From Leuconostoc kimchii IMSNU 11154 (GTDB lineage: Bacteria > Bacillota > Bacilli > Lactobacillales > Lactobacillaceae): a stretch of DNA of 64,000 bases. The DNA is taken from contig NC_014136.1 of the NCBI RefSeq assembly GCF_000092505.1, positions 1,262,501 to 1,326,500 of the forward strand. The letters are read 5' to 3'. This document shows positions 31,893-43,167 of the stretch, piece after piece. The notes under the pieces are model-generated. The model searched no databases and was not told where the DNA came from. It saw nothing but the letters and a program-made list of their open reading frames with translations. Position 1 is the stretch's first letter. Each line of letters begins with the position of its first letter. A program made the position numbers and the translations under genes.

Positions 31893-31938
31893 TTGATTTT
31901 CATTGCTCTTGCTTTGAAAGAAGGGGTAAGAATTACAG

Positions 31939-32883
31939 ATGATTGAATTTGAAAAGCCAAATATTCATAACATCGAAGAGGATGACCGCTATGGCAAATT
32001 TGTCGTAGAGCCTCTTGAGCGTGGATACGGTACAACGCTTGGTAACTCACTGCGTCGTATTTTGTTATCATCGCTTCCAGGTGCAGCCGTTAACACGGTT
32101 CAAATTGATGGCGTTGTTCACGAGTTTTCAACTGTGGATGGCGTAGTTGAAGATGTCACACAAATTATTTTGAATCTTAAAAAAGTTGTGTTGGCTATTG
32201 ATTCAGATGATGAGCGTAGCCTTGAAATTGATGTTCAAGGACCTGCTGATGTCACTGCTGCAGATTTGCAAGCAGGTGCTGATGTTGAGATTTTAAATCC
32301 GGATTTGCATCTTGCTACCGTAGCAGCAGGAAAGTCACTACACATGACTGTTACAGCAGTTAAAGGGCGTGGCTATTCATCTGCAGATGAAAATAAGCAA
32401 TTGCGTGACGAAATGCCTATTGGTGTTTTAGCAGTTGACTCTATTTATACGCCTATCGAGCGTGTGAACTACCATGTAGAAAATACACGTGTAGGTTCAC
32501 GTGATGATTATGATAAACTCACTTTTGATATTTGGACTAATGGTTCAATTAAACCTAGTGATGCTTTAAGCCTTGGTTCAAAAATCTTGGCTGAACATTT
32601 GAACTTGTTCATGGACATTTCTCCAGTCGCGGCTGAGGCTAGTGTTATGGTCGAAGCAGAACCTGTGGCTACTAATGCCTCAGATTCTGCGCCGATTGAG
32701 GACTTAGATTTGTCAGTTCGTTCTTATAATTGTCTCAAACGGGCCGGTATCAACACTATTGTAGAGTTGACAGATCGCACTGAAGCCGACATGATGAAGG
32801 TGCGTAATCTCGGTCGGAAATCACTTGATGAGATCCAAGAAAAACTTACCGAAATGGGTATAGGATTTCGCAAGGAAGATTAA
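31939..32883 (+). CDS. rpoA: DNA-directed RNA polymerase alpha subunit
   Basis: Alpha nucleates RNA polymerase assembly and contacts UP elements and activators. The N-terminal dimerisation domain ([21 protein letters not shown]) spans about 1-228. The C-terminal domain ([18 protein letters not shown] ... LGRKSLDEI) covers about 250-314. Length is 314 residues. Its partner rpoB begins at 63699. Confidence 0.98.
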   Translation: MIEFEKPNIHNIEEDDRYGKFVVEPLERGYGTTLGNSLRRILLSSLPGAAVNTVQIDGVVHEFSTVDGVVEDVTQIILNLKKVVLAIDSDDERSLEIDVQGPADVTAADLQAGADVEILNPDLHLATVAAGKSLHMTVTAVKGRGYSSADENKQLRDEMPIGVLAVDSIYTPIERVNYHVENTRVGSRDDYDKLTFDIWTNGSIKPSDALSLGSKILAEHLNLFMDISPVAAEASVMVEAEPVATNASDSAPIEDLDLSVRSYNCLKRAGINTIVELTDRTEADMMKVRNLGRKSLDEIQEKLTEMGIGFRKED

Positions 32884-32920
32884 CACATGTCTTTAAATTA
32901 CTAAAAAGGAGGATTCACCA

Positions 32921-33304
32921 ATGCCATATCGTAAGTTGGGTCGTACATCTTCACAACGTAAAGCAATGTTGCGTGATTTGACCACAGATCTTTTGATCAA
33001 CGGACGTATCACTACTACAGAAGCCCGCGCTAAAGAAGTTCGTAAGACTACAGATAAGATGATTACATTAGGTAAGCGTGGTGACTTGGCTGCTCGTCGT
33101 CAAGCTGCTGCCTTTGTTCGTAACGAAGTTGCGGACGTTATCGAAGACGGCGACAACGTGAAAGTACAATCAGCTTTACAAAAGTTGTTTGACGATGTTA
33201 CCCCACGTTTTGCCGAACGTAATGGTGGTTATACACGAATTCTCAAGACTGTCCAACGTCGTGGCGATGCTGCTCAATTGGTCATCTTGGAACTTGTTGA
33301 TTAA
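32921..33304 (+). CDS. rplQ: 50S ribosomal protein L17
   Basis: L17 lies near the tunnel exit. The 127-residue sequence starts [20 protein letters not shown], with AAGGAGG upstream. It is the last gene of the superoperon, ending at a very strong terminator. Confidence 0.98.
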   Translation: MPYRKLGRTSSQRKAMLRDLTTDLLINGRITTTEARAKEVRKTTDKMITLGKRGDLAARRQAAAFVRNEVADVIEDGDNVKVQSALQKLFDDVTPRFAERNGGYTRILKTVQRRGDAAQLVILELVD

Positions 33305-33317
33305 TTATTATTACATT

Positions 33318-33367
33318 GTATTTAAAAAGACCGTTGCATTGAAAAATGCAACGGTCTTTTTAAATAC
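33318..33367. terminator. Bidirectional terminator after rplQ
   Basis: Two perfect 23-bp arms (33318-33340 and 33345-33367) enclose a 4-nt loop, with T runs in both directions. It serves rplQ and the convergent polyprenyl synthase gene. Confidence 0.9.
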
Positions 33368-33369
33368 AA

Positions 33370-34368
33370 TTACGCATTACGAGTTAATAGCAGTTGGCTA
33401 AGATGTTCAAGTTGTTCCTGAATTTGAGTATTAGGTAATGAAGTGATTAAATCTTTCAGCGAATCGCTGTATTCAGTAAGGAGCGCTTTTAGTTTAGTTA
33501 TTGCGTTACTACTTGTGATCAAGTTGTGTAGTATGGTAAGTTCTTCGTTTGAAATAGCATCACGTTTCAACAATAGCGTTTTAATTTCTGTGTTCACACT
33601 AGTGTCATCTAGTGCAAATAATATAGGAGCTGTGTAAATACCGTTCCTAATATCTTGGCCGATTGGTTTGCCTAATGCCAAACTTTCTTTAGTTGATTCA
33701 AAGTCGAGGTAATCATCAAGTAGTTGAAATGTAATACCAATATTTTCACCAAGGTGGCTTACTGTTGAAAACAATTCATCGCTATAATCTGTACCACTAA
33801 CTAATCCAAAAGTAGCACTTAGTTTAAACAAGGCAGCAGTTTTACCCTTAATTTGAGAAAAATAAGCTGAGAAGGTTGTATCAATGTTATATCGATTTTG
33901 CTTTTGAAGTAACTCTCCAAATAAAATTTCTTGTAAGGCTGTTAAGGCAAGCTTATTTGCAGCTGGTTTATCTGCACGTTCTAGTAAAGAAAACATGCCT
34001 GTTAAGAGGTAGTCACCTGCATAAACGGCGGTATCTTTACCAAACTGGCTTTGAATGCTTTCATGTCCACGTCGCAGTTTTGATTCATCAATAATATCAT
34101 CATGAATCAATGTCGCCAAATGGAGCAGTTCCACACTTGCTCCAAGTGAAATAGCGCTTTGATTATAAGACTCACTTGTTAAACGAGAAAATATTAAGGT
34201 TAATGCTGGACGGACAAGCTTGCCAGCATTCAATTGAGATCGAATAGCATGATCGATTTCCTCAAAACCAATATGCCAACTAGAAGACATTTCAGTTAAA
34301 ATACTTTGAAGTGGTTCTGATAATTCAGGGAAAGTTTCCCATATTTTAGGTAAATTACGCGTTGACAT
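33370..34368 (-). CDS. Polyprenyl diphosphate synthase (trans-type)
   Basis: This cytosolic enzyme condenses isopentenyl diphosphate onto an allylic chain, making the side chain of menaquinone or another long prenyl product. The first aspartate-rich motif is DDIIDE (about 92-97) and the second is DDYLDF (in LLDDYLDF). GKPIGQDIRNG follows the second. Length is 332 residues, close to heptaprenyl/octaprenyl synthases (HepT/IspB type). It lies downstream of the NADH dehydrogenase gene on the same strand, which suggests a quinone-linked respiratory role. The product chain length cannot be read from sequence. Confidence 0.9.
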   Translation of the reverse strand: MSTRNLPKIWETFPELSEPLQSILTEMSSSWHIGFEEIDHAIRSQLNAGKLVRPALTLIFSRLTSESYNQSAISLGASVELLHLATLIHDDIIDESKLRRGHESIQSQFGKDTAVYAGDYLLTGMFSLLERADKPAANKLALTALQEILFGELLQKQNRYNIDTTFSAYFSQIKGKTAALFKLSATFGLVSGTDYSDELFSTVSHLGENIGITFQLLDDYLDFESTKESLALGKPIGQDIRNGIYTAPILFALDDTSVNTEIKTLLLKRDAISNEELTILHNLITSSNAITKLKALLTEYSDSLKDLITSLPNTQIQEQLEHLSQLLLTRNA

Positions 34369-34425
34369 TGTTTAATTTCTCTACTTCTCCCATGTATAAA
34401 TCATTATGTATACATGTAATATGTA

Positions 34426-34460
34426 CAAAGTGCGATCATAAGTAACCTCGCACCTTTTTA
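34426..34460. terminator. Hairpin between NADH dehydrogenase and polyprenyl synthase genes
   Basis: AAAGTGCGA pairs with TCGCACCTTTTT. The better T run is on the plus strand, so termination of the minus-strand ndh transcript is only partly supported. Confidence 0.45.
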
Positions 34461-34467
34461 TTATAAC

Positions 34468-36138
34468 TTATTTATCTAATTCATCATATACTGATTTTGC
34501 TTTACCATACCAAAGACCACCGAATAACTTTTGCAGAAGGGGAACAACATAGAAGTCAAGCCCAAAACCACGGCCAGAGCCATTCATAACGGCAATACTT
34601 GATAGAATTAAGAACCAATGTGTCAAGTCGAACCCGTTAGTTGACCAAGCAACAACTGTTAGTATGACACTAACCGCTGCTAATGGCCATGTCATTAGGC
34701 CTATTAAGATTCCTGCACCTGTTATGATTTCAATAAAACTCAAAAGGCCATGTTGCCAGAAAAGATCATTTAAACTACCTAATTGACCCACTGCAGCAAG
34801 AATCCAGAAAAGACCCAAGAAAATACGTAGTGGTGTAGACCACAACACATTGCCAAGACGAGAAATTGCACCCTTAAAAGGATTACGTCCGTTTTCAGTA
34901 CGGAAGAACTCATCCATCAAATAATGGAAAATAGAATACATTGATCGTATTTGAGAATAAAAGAAGAGATTAATCCCATGTTTTGCAATACTAGCGAAGA
35001 AGCCAGAAAAGTTTAAGCCCATCAAACTTGCAACGGTATATTGAGAGCCAATTGAGACTGCAAAACCATGATAACTGACAGCTTCAGCAAAAGTTTTAGA
35101 TTTACCGAAACCAAGATCAGCTAAGATGTTGTTGGCGGCAGCACGAGCAGCACTCTCGGCTCCTTCAACGGTTTGAGGAACTGGGCCTGTTTTTTCGTCC
35201 ACATAAGACAATGTGTCACCGGCAACATAAATATCTTTTGCTGGTTCATCATTTTCTAATGTAGCACGCATATAATCATCGGCTTCAATACGACCACCAC
35301 GACCGTATTTGAATCCCCAATCAGAAATGAATGATTTTGCTTTGACACCAGCAGTCCATATGAGTGACTTTGTAGGTAAGGTTGTGTTATCTTTAAAAAT
35401 AACGCCATCTTCATTAACACCAGTAACCATAGCACCTAGGCGAATATCAACGCCATTGTCTGTCATGTATTTGAATGCTTTGTCCGCCAAGTTTCTATCT
35501 TTTAACATGTTCAAGATAGAAGGGGAAGCTTCTAATAATACCAGTTTAATTTCAGACTCATCTAATTTATATGTTTTGGCAAGTACGCGACGTTGCTCAA
35601 TGAATTCACCCATCAATTCGGCGCCAGTAAAACCAGAACCAACGACAGCAATGGTGAGTAATTGTTCACGCTTGGCAGGATCAAGTTCGGCAGCACCTTG
35701 CCCAATAATGTTTTCAATATGGTTACGAATTTGCAAGGATTCTTCCATTGACCATAGCTCAAAACCATATTCCTTAACGCCTGGTGTACCAAAATCATTT
35801 GATTGGCCACCAACTGCTAAAATTAATTTTTCATAATCAATATCGCCATGAGTTGTTTTGACAATCTTGGCGTCTTTGTCAATGCCATTAACTTCGGCAG
35901 TTAGTAACTTGACATTTTTATCTTGATAGAAGAGGTGCTCCAAGTCTTCTTGTACGTGTTTAGGCGTTACACGTTGTGAGGCGACTTCGTGCAATTCGGT
36001 CATGTATGTGAAGTATGAATGCTTATCAATTAAAATAACATTGTATTCCTTATGTGATTTTAATTTCTTTGACAATGTTTTTGCTGCAAATACACCACCG
36101 AAGCCAGCGCCAACGATGACAATATTTTTTTCTGCCAT
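34468..36138 (-). CDS. ndh: Type II NADH dehydrogenase with C-terminal DoxX-like membrane domain
   Basis: This FAD enzyme transfers electrons from NADH to quinone without pumping protons. The FAD motif VIVGAGFGGVFAAKTL is at the N-terminus, and a second Rossmann motif AVVGSGFTGAELMGEF binds NADH. About 420 residues form the usual NDH-2 body. The last ~130 residues are hydrophobic (LRIFLGLFWILAAVGQL to FYVVPLLQKLFGG) and resemble DoxX/SURF4 membrane proteins, so this is a fusion of 556 residues. The extension may anchor the enzyme or contact quinone. The next gene makes polyprenyl chains. The start follows GGAAGAAAA. Confidence 0.9.
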   Translation of the reverse strand: MAEKNIVIVGAGFGGVFAAKTLSKKLKSHKEYNVILIDKHSYFTYMTELHEVASQRVTPKHVQEDLEHLFYQDKNVKLLTAEVNGIDKDAKIVKTTHGDIDYEKLILAVGGQSNDFGTPGVKEYGFELWSMEESLQIRNHIENIIGQGAAELDPAKREQLLTIAVVGSGFTGAELMGEFIEQRRVLAKTYKLDESEIKLVLLEASPSILNMLKDRNLADKAFKYMTDNGVDIRLGAMVTGVNEDGVIFKDNTTLPTKSLIWTAGVKAKSFISDWGFKYGRGGRIEADDYMRATLENDEPAKDIYVAGDTLSYVDEKTGPVPQTVEGAESAARAAANNILADLGFGKSKTFAEAVSYHGFAVSIGSQYTVASLMGLNFSGFFASIAKHGINLFFYSQIRSMYSIFHYLMDEFFRTENGRNPFKGAISRLGNVLWSTPLRIFLGLFWILAAVGQLGSLNDLFWQHGLLSFIEIITGAGILIGLMTWPLAAVSVILTVVAWSTNGFDLTHWFLILSSIAVMNGSGRGFGLDFYVVPLLQKLFGGLWYGKAKSVYDELDK

Positions 36139-36324
36139 GACTATTTTCTTCCTTTTGTGAATTGTCTAATATTATTGTGAAATATCTATTTAATTATAGA
36201 CTAATTATCGTTATTTTAAAAGGGTTTATCATAATATTTCTTTGTGAAATTGCTATTGAATATAAAGTAGAGGGCCTAAATTAACTGTAGGCTAAATGGG
36301 GTACCTGTGATAAAATAAGGACTA

Positions 36325-37146
36325 ATGACTCAAGCGATTAAAATTGACAATTTAAAATATAATTATAATGATGACCAAGTTCTATTTGATGGTTTTAATT
36401 TAGAAATCGATTCTGGCCAATGGGTTGCTTTAGTGGGTCATAATGGTTCTGGGAAATCGACGCTGGCAAAACTGATTTTAGGATTGATTGCGGCAAATTC
36501 CGGAAATATTGATGTTTTTGGTGAACGACTGACTGTTGATACAGTACATCATGTTCGTGAACAAATTGGTATGGTTTTCCAAAACCCGGATAATCAATTT
36601 GTTGGGGCAACAGTCGCCGACGATGTCGCATTTGGTTTGGAAAATAAGCAGACACCGAGTATTGAAATGCCACGTATGATTGACGAGGCGCTGTCCATTG
36701 TTGGCATGTTAGATTTTAAAGATCGAGAACCCCACATGTTATCTGGTGGGCAAAAGCAGCGTGTCGCATTAGCTAGTGTACTGGCATTACAGCCTAAAAT
36801 CATTATTTTAGATGAAGCTATGGCTATGCTTGATCCAGATGGTCGTGCAACGATAATGCGTACACTTCAGGATCTTAAATCCCGTTTTGGCCGTGATATA
36901 ACGCTTGTTACTATCACACACGATATGGACGAGGCTATTTTAGCAGATCGTGTGGTTGTGATTAATGATGGGCAATTGATACTAGATGGCACACCGGCAA
37001 GTGTGTTTAGTCAATATGATATCATACACCATAATGGCTTAGAGTTGCCTTTTGCTGGCGAATTAGTGGAAAAATTGGATACGAAACCTAAAAGTTATTT
37101 AGATGAGAGAGAATTAATACAGTGGCTATCACATTTGAACAAGTAA
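36325..37146 (+). CDS. ecfA1: ECF transporter ATPase A1
   Basis: This is one of two ATPases of the energy-coupling factor module that powers many vitamin-specific S components (group II). Walker A GHNGSGKST is near residue 38, the Q-loop FQNPDNQF, signature MLSGGQKQRVALASVL and Walker B IIILDEAMAMLDP follow. Length is 273 residues. ATAAGGACTA precedes ATG 36325. The 3' end overlaps ecfA2 by 25 nt. Confidence 0.95.
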   Translation: MTQAIKIDNLKYNYNDDQVLFDGFNLEIDSGQWVALVGHNGSGKSTLAKLILGLIAANSGNIDVFGERLTVDTVHHVREQIGMVFQNPDNQFVGATVADDVAFGLENKQTPSIEMPRMIDEALSIVGMLDFKDREPHMLSGGQKQRVALASVLALQPKIIILDEAMAMLDPDGRATIMRTLQDLKSRFGRDITLVTITHDMDEAILADRVVVINDGQLILDGTPASVFSQYDIIHHNGLELPFAGELVEKLDTKPKSYLDERELIQWLSHLNK

Positions 37147-37979
37147 ATTTTAGTTATGGCGCTGGTACGACTTTGGCTCAAAGTGTTTTACACGACATCA
37201 CGGTTGACATGCCAACCGGTAAGGTGACTGCAATTGTGGGACAAACAGGATCGGGAAAGTCGACGTTAATTCAACACATCAATGGCTTATTAAAGCCCAC
37301 CAGTGGTCAGATTAGGATTGATGATTTTGAATTAACTGCTAGCACTAAAGAAAAAGAATTAGTTAACTTGAGACAAAAAGTTGGCATTGTGTTTCAATTT
37401 CCGGAAAATCAGTTATTTGCGAATACTGTGTTAGAAGATGTCATGTATGCACCACTTAATTTTGGGGAAACAAAGGAAGCTGCAAAATCGGATGCGGCGC
37501 GGGCATTAAAGCGTGTGGGTGTATCAGAAGATTTGTGGGGAAAGTCACCATTTGAACTATCTGGTGGTCAAATGCGTCGTGTTGCTATGGCAGGCACGTT
37601 GGCAAGTAATCCAAGTGTTGTGGTCATGGATGAACCAGCAGCTGGTTTAGACCCTAAAGGGCAAGCCGAACTATTGTCTATTGTTTTAGAACTAAAAAAT
37701 CTCGGAAAAACAATTATTTTTATTTCACATCAAATGGATCATGTTGTGGCAGTGGCGGATCAGGTAGTTGTGATGAATGAGGGCCGTGTCGTGGCTAAAG
37801 AAACACCGCGCCAACTGTTTAATCGAGAACTTTCTTGGTTTCAAACGATGAAATTAGATTTACCAAAAGCAGGCCAATTAGCGGAAAAACTTAAAGAAAA
37901 TGGGGTAGTACTGTCACGCCGTCCCCTAGATTTAACTGAACTGGCTGAATTAATTAATCAGGAGATAGGTCATGAATAA
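37122..37979 (+). CDS. ecfA2: ECF transporter ATPase A2
   Basis: This is the second ECF ATPase. Walker [10 protein letters not shown] lies near residue 40, with the Q-loop FQFPENQLF, signature [16 protein letters not shown] and Walker [14 protein letters not shown]. It starts at GTG 37122 inside ecfA1 and ends 8 nt inside ecfT, so all three are translationally coupled. Length is 285 residues. Confidence 0.95.
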   Translation: MAITFEQVNFSYGAGTTLAQSVLHDITVDMPTGKVTAIVGQTGSGKSTLIQHINGLLKPTSGQIRIDDFELTASTKEKELVNLRQKVGIVFQFPENQLFANTVLEDVMYAPLNFGETKEAAKSDAARALKRVGVSEDLWGKSPFELSGGQMRRVAMAGTLASNPSVVVMDEPAAGLDPKGQAELLSIVLELKNLGKTIIFISHQMDHVVAVADQVVVMNEGRVVAKETPRQLFNRELSWFQTMKLDLPKAGQLAEKLKENGVVLSRRPLDLTELAELINQEIGHE

Positions 37980-38778
37980 TATTATGATTGGCCGTTTTGT
38001 GCCAGGATATTCGTGGGTTCATCGTTTAGACCCACGCACAAAAATGATTGTCACGTTTGTTTATATTTTAGTGATGCTATGGGCTAATAATTGGCAGACT
38101 TATGCGTGGGCAACGTTATTTGTTATCGGGTTAGTGAGACTAACTGGTCAGCCATTTAAGCTTTATTGGGATGGGTTAAAACCTATTTTTTGGTTAATTT
38201 TATTCACAGTTATTCTGCAACTATTATTTACACCCGGGACGCCTGTGCTATTTAGCATGGGACCATTGCGTGTCACAGTGCCAGGTATTTTAAACGCAGT
38301 TTATGTTATGGTGCGGTTTGTGTTAATCATTCTAATGTCAACCATTTTGACGTTAACAACACCACCAACAAGTATTGCTAATGCGTTAGAGTCTTTATTA
38401 AGCCCGTTTAAAAAAATTGGTGTGCCTGTTGCAGAATTGTCGTTGATGCTAGCGATTGCATTACGATTTGTACCGTTGCTAATGGATGAAACGCAAAAGA
38501 TTATGAACGCTCAGAAATCACGTGGTATGAGCTTTTCCACAGGTGGCCCAGTCAAACGTGCAAAGGCAATTATCCCACTACTGATTCCACTGTTTGTGGG
38601 TGCATTGCAACGTGCGCTAGATTTGGCAAATGCGATGGAGGTGCGTGGTTTCAAGGATGCTGTACAACGAACAAAGTATCGCGTTCTGAGCTACCAAAAA
38701 ATAGATCAAGTCGCATTTTTGGCGCTTGGTGGCTTTGTTGTTATTTTTTCTATTATTAAAGTCGTCATACCAGGCTAA
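37972..38778 (+). CDS. ecfT: ECF transporter transmembrane component T
   Basis: EcfT is the membrane scaffold joining the ATPases to exchangeable S components. The two coupling-helix signatures appear as AQKSRGM (in [14 protein letters not shown]) and AMEVRGF (in [11 protein letters not shown]), the A-R-G motifs that contact EcfA1 and EcfA2. Length is 268 residues. No S component is adjacent, as expected for a shared group II module. Confidence 0.95.
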   Translation: MNNIMIGRFVPGYSWVHRLDPRTKMIVTFVYILVMLWANNWQTYAWATLFVIGLVRLTGQPFKLYWDGLKPIFWLILFTVILQLLFTPGTPVLFSMGPLRVTVPGILNAVYVMVRFVLIILMSTILTLTTPPTSIANALESLLSPFKKIGVPVAELSLMLAIALRFVPLLMDETQKIMNAQKSRGMSFSTGGPVKRAKAIIPLLIPLFVGALQRALDLANAMEVRGFKDAVQRTKYRVLSYQKIDQVAFLALGGFVVIFSIIKVVIPG

Positions 38779-38807
38779 TGTTTTTAATACATACGCAGTA
38801 ATAATGA

Positions 38808-38839
38808 AGGAGAGGCACAAAAATTTGTGCCGCATTTTT
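38808..38839 (+). promoter_or_regulatory. Shine-Dalgarno plus hairpin before truA (possible terminator)
   Basis: AAGGAGAGG at 38808-38815 is 31 nt from ATG 38847. Between them GGCACAAA (38814-38821) pairs with TTTGTGCC (38824-38831) and is followed by five T. The hairpin may end ecfT transcripts, or fold the spacer so that the ribosome site lies at a usable distance. Confidence 0.5.
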
Positions 38840-38846
38840 AAATAAT

Positions 38847-39617
38847 ATGCCAAGATATAAGGCGATAGTATCTTATGACGGGTCAGGTTTTTTTGGTTTT
38901 CAGGTTCAGACGAAGAATGGTATTGAACGACAACGTACTGTACAAGGCGAACTTACGAAGGCAGTAAACCAGATGGCCAAAAACCCAACAGAACCTATTA
39001 AAGTGGTCGGCGCTTCTCGAACGGATACGGGTGTACATGCTTTTGGGCAAGTCGTTCATTTTGATTTGCCGTTCGATATTAATGAAAATGGTGTCCGTAA
39101 GGGACTTAATACGCTGTTACCAAGGGATATGCTCATTAAGCAAGTCGATAAAGTTACACCAGATTTTCATGCGCGGTTTAATACCCATGCCAAGCGCTAC
39201 ATTTATCGTGTGTCTACGCAAGATTTTACTGATCCTTTTAAACGGCAGTATACAGGCCATTTTCAATGGCATTTGGATATCGAGCGTATTAAATCTGCAT
39301 TACCCGACTTGTTAGGTGAACATGATTTTGCAAGTTTCGCAGCATCGGGCAATCAAACTGCGACAACAATTCGAACAATTACACGTGCAGATGTGACAAT
39401 TAAGCCTGATGACCAGGAATTAGTATTTACTTTTGAAGGTAATGCTTTCTTATATAACCAAATTCGTATCATGGTTGGCGTGTTACTAGAAATTGGTAAT
39501 GGGCGACGTGATGTACATGATATTTTACGTTTGATTACGGTTAAAGATCGAGAACAAGCACGTTTCACAGCACCGGCTAGTGGGCTATATTTAGATCAAA
39601 TTTATTATAATTCATGA
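38847..39617 (+). CDS. truA: tRNA pseudouridine(38-40) synthase
   Basis: TruA makes pseudouridine at positions 38-40 of tRNA anticodon stems. The catalytic aspartate lies in GASRTDTGVHAFGQ. The C-terminal FEGNAFLYNQIRIMVG segment is also conserved. Length is 256 residues. It follows the ECF genes, as in many Firmicutes. No ribosome site lies at normal distance from ATG 38847. Confidence 0.95.
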   Translation: MPRYKAIVSYDGSGFFGFQVQTKNGIERQRTVQGELTKAVNQMAKNPTEPIKVVGASRTDTGVHAFGQVVHFDLPFDINENGVRKGLNTLLPRDMLIKQVDKVTPDFHARFNTHAKRYIYRVSTQDFTDPFKRQYTGHFQWHLDIERIKSALPDLLGEHDFASFAASGNQTATTIRTITRADVTIKPDDQELVFTFEGNAFLYNQIRIMVGVLLEIGNGRRDVHDILRLITVKDREQARFTAPASGLYLDQIYYNS

Positions 39618-39729
39618 TAAATTAGAGGACACATCAGATTTTTATTTGGCGTTCCAATCAACTGGTGTGTTACTAAACGCAAACGGCGTCAATAAACAAA
39701 TCGTTAACAATTAAATTGAGCTAAAACCA

Positions 39730-39758
39730 TTGACAAAACGACATATTTTAGGTAAGAT
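39730..39758 (+). promoter_or_regulatory. Promoter of rplM-rpsI
   Basis: TTGACA at 39730-39735 and TAAGAT at 39753-39758 are separated by 17 nt. Confidence 0.75.
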
Positions 39759-39759
39759 T

Positions 39760-39838
39760 GTAAACGGTATTGTTTACCTCACGATAAGCCCCGGAAACTT
39801 ATTGTATTTGCGTGACAAGGAACGGTCACGCCTGTAAA
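39760..39838 (+). promoter_or_regulatory. L13-type ribosomal leader candidate
   Basis: The leader forms GTAAAC/GTTTAC (39760-39765 with 39772-39777), then a stem-loop CACGATAAG...CTTATTG...CGTG (about 39779-39814). The region GGTCACGCCTGTAAACA follows. Position and form resemble the L13 leader found before rplM in Firmicutes, where L13 represses its own operon. The identity is inferred. Confidence 0.5.
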
Positions 39839-39861
39839 CAACTAATCAAAGGAGCGCAAAC

Positions 39862-40305
39862 ATGCGTACAACATTTTTAGCAAAACCAGGTGAAATCGAA
39901 AAGAAGTGGTATATTATTGATGCCAAAGACGTCGTATTAGGACGCCTTTCAACAGTAGTTGCTTCAATTTTACGTGGAAAGAATAAGCCAACGTTTACAC
40001 CAAACGTTGACATGGGCGACCATGTTATCATCATCAATGCTAGCGAAGTTAAATTGACTGGTAAGAAAGCTACTGATAAAGTTTATTACCATCATTCAAA
40101 CCACCCAGGTGGCTTGAAGGCTCGTACAGCTGGAAACTATCGTGAATTCAACCCTGAAAAGTTACTTGAATTATCAATACACGGTATGTTGCCAAAGAAC
40201 ACTTTGGGTCGTAAGCAAGGCTTGAACTTGCACGTGTTTGCCGCATCAGAACATGGTCATGCAGCACAAAAGCCTGAAGCACTAGACATCAACACGTTGA
40301 TTTAA
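39862..40305 (+). CDS. rplM: 50S ribosomal protein L13
   Basis: L13 is an early assembly protein. The 147-residue sequence has the conserved [21 protein letters not shown] and [10 protein letters not shown] segments. AAAGGAG lies upstream. It is followed by rpsI after 18 nt, the usual pair. Confidence 0.98.
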   Translation: MRTTFLAKPGEIEKKWYIIDAKDVVLGRLSTVVASILRGKNKPTFTPNVDMGDHVIIINASEVKLTGKKATDKVYYHHSNHPGGLKARTAGNYREFNPEKLLELSIHGMLPKNTLGRKQGLNLHVFAASEHGHAAQKPEALDINTLI

Positions 40306-40323
40306 GAAAGGAGAATCTAAATT

Positions 40324-40719
40324 ATGGCTACAGCAGTACAATATGCCGGCACAGGCCGTCGTAAGAACTCAGTTGCTCGTGTGCGTTTGGTTCCAGGTAA
40401 TGGCCAAATCACAATGAACGGCAAGTCAATCGAAGAATACATTCCTTTCGCTAACTTGCGTGAAGTTGTTTTGCAACCATTTAACATTACTGAAACATTG
40501 GGTAACTACGATGTATTAGTAAACGTTATTGGTGGTGGTTATTCTGGTCAAGCTGGTGCAACACGTCACGGTATCGCTCGTGCGTTGTTGACAGTTGATC
40601 CTGATTTCCGTGCAGCATTGAAGGCAGCAGGTTTGTTGACTCGTGACTCACGTATGAAGGAACGTAAGAAGCCAGGTTTGAAGAAGGCTCGTAAGGCTTC
40701 ACAATTCTCAAAGCGTTAA
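40324..40719 (+). CDS. rpsI: 30S ribosomal protein S9
   Basis: S9 contacts the P-site tRNA through its C-terminal tail, here [12 protein letters not shown] ending in Arg as required. The 131-residue sequence is complete. AAAGGAG precedes the ATG. It is the last core gene before the restriction-modification island. Confidence 0.98.
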   Translation: MATAVQYAGTGRRKNSVARVRLVPGNGQITMNGKSIEEYIPFANLREVVLQPFNITETLGNYDVLVNVIGGGYSGQAGATRHGIARALLTVDPDFRAALKAAGLLTRDSRMKERKKPGLKKARKASQFSKR

Positions 40720-40744
40720 TATTTGTAATTTTGAATATGGCTTT

Positions 40745-40770
40745 AAAGTCCGCTGTGGCGGGCTTTTTTT
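40745..40770 (+). terminator. Terminator of rplM-rpsI
   Basis: GTCCGC (40748-40753) pairs with GCGGGC (40758-40763), followed by seven T. Confidence 0.85.
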
Positions 40771-43166
<2,396 letters not shown>

Positions 43167-43167
43167 A

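Noticed and set aside
35309..35836. 175-codon plus-strand frame inside the NADH dehydrogenase gene
   Set aside because: It is antisense to a conserved FAD enzyme and looks like complement composition rather than a protein.
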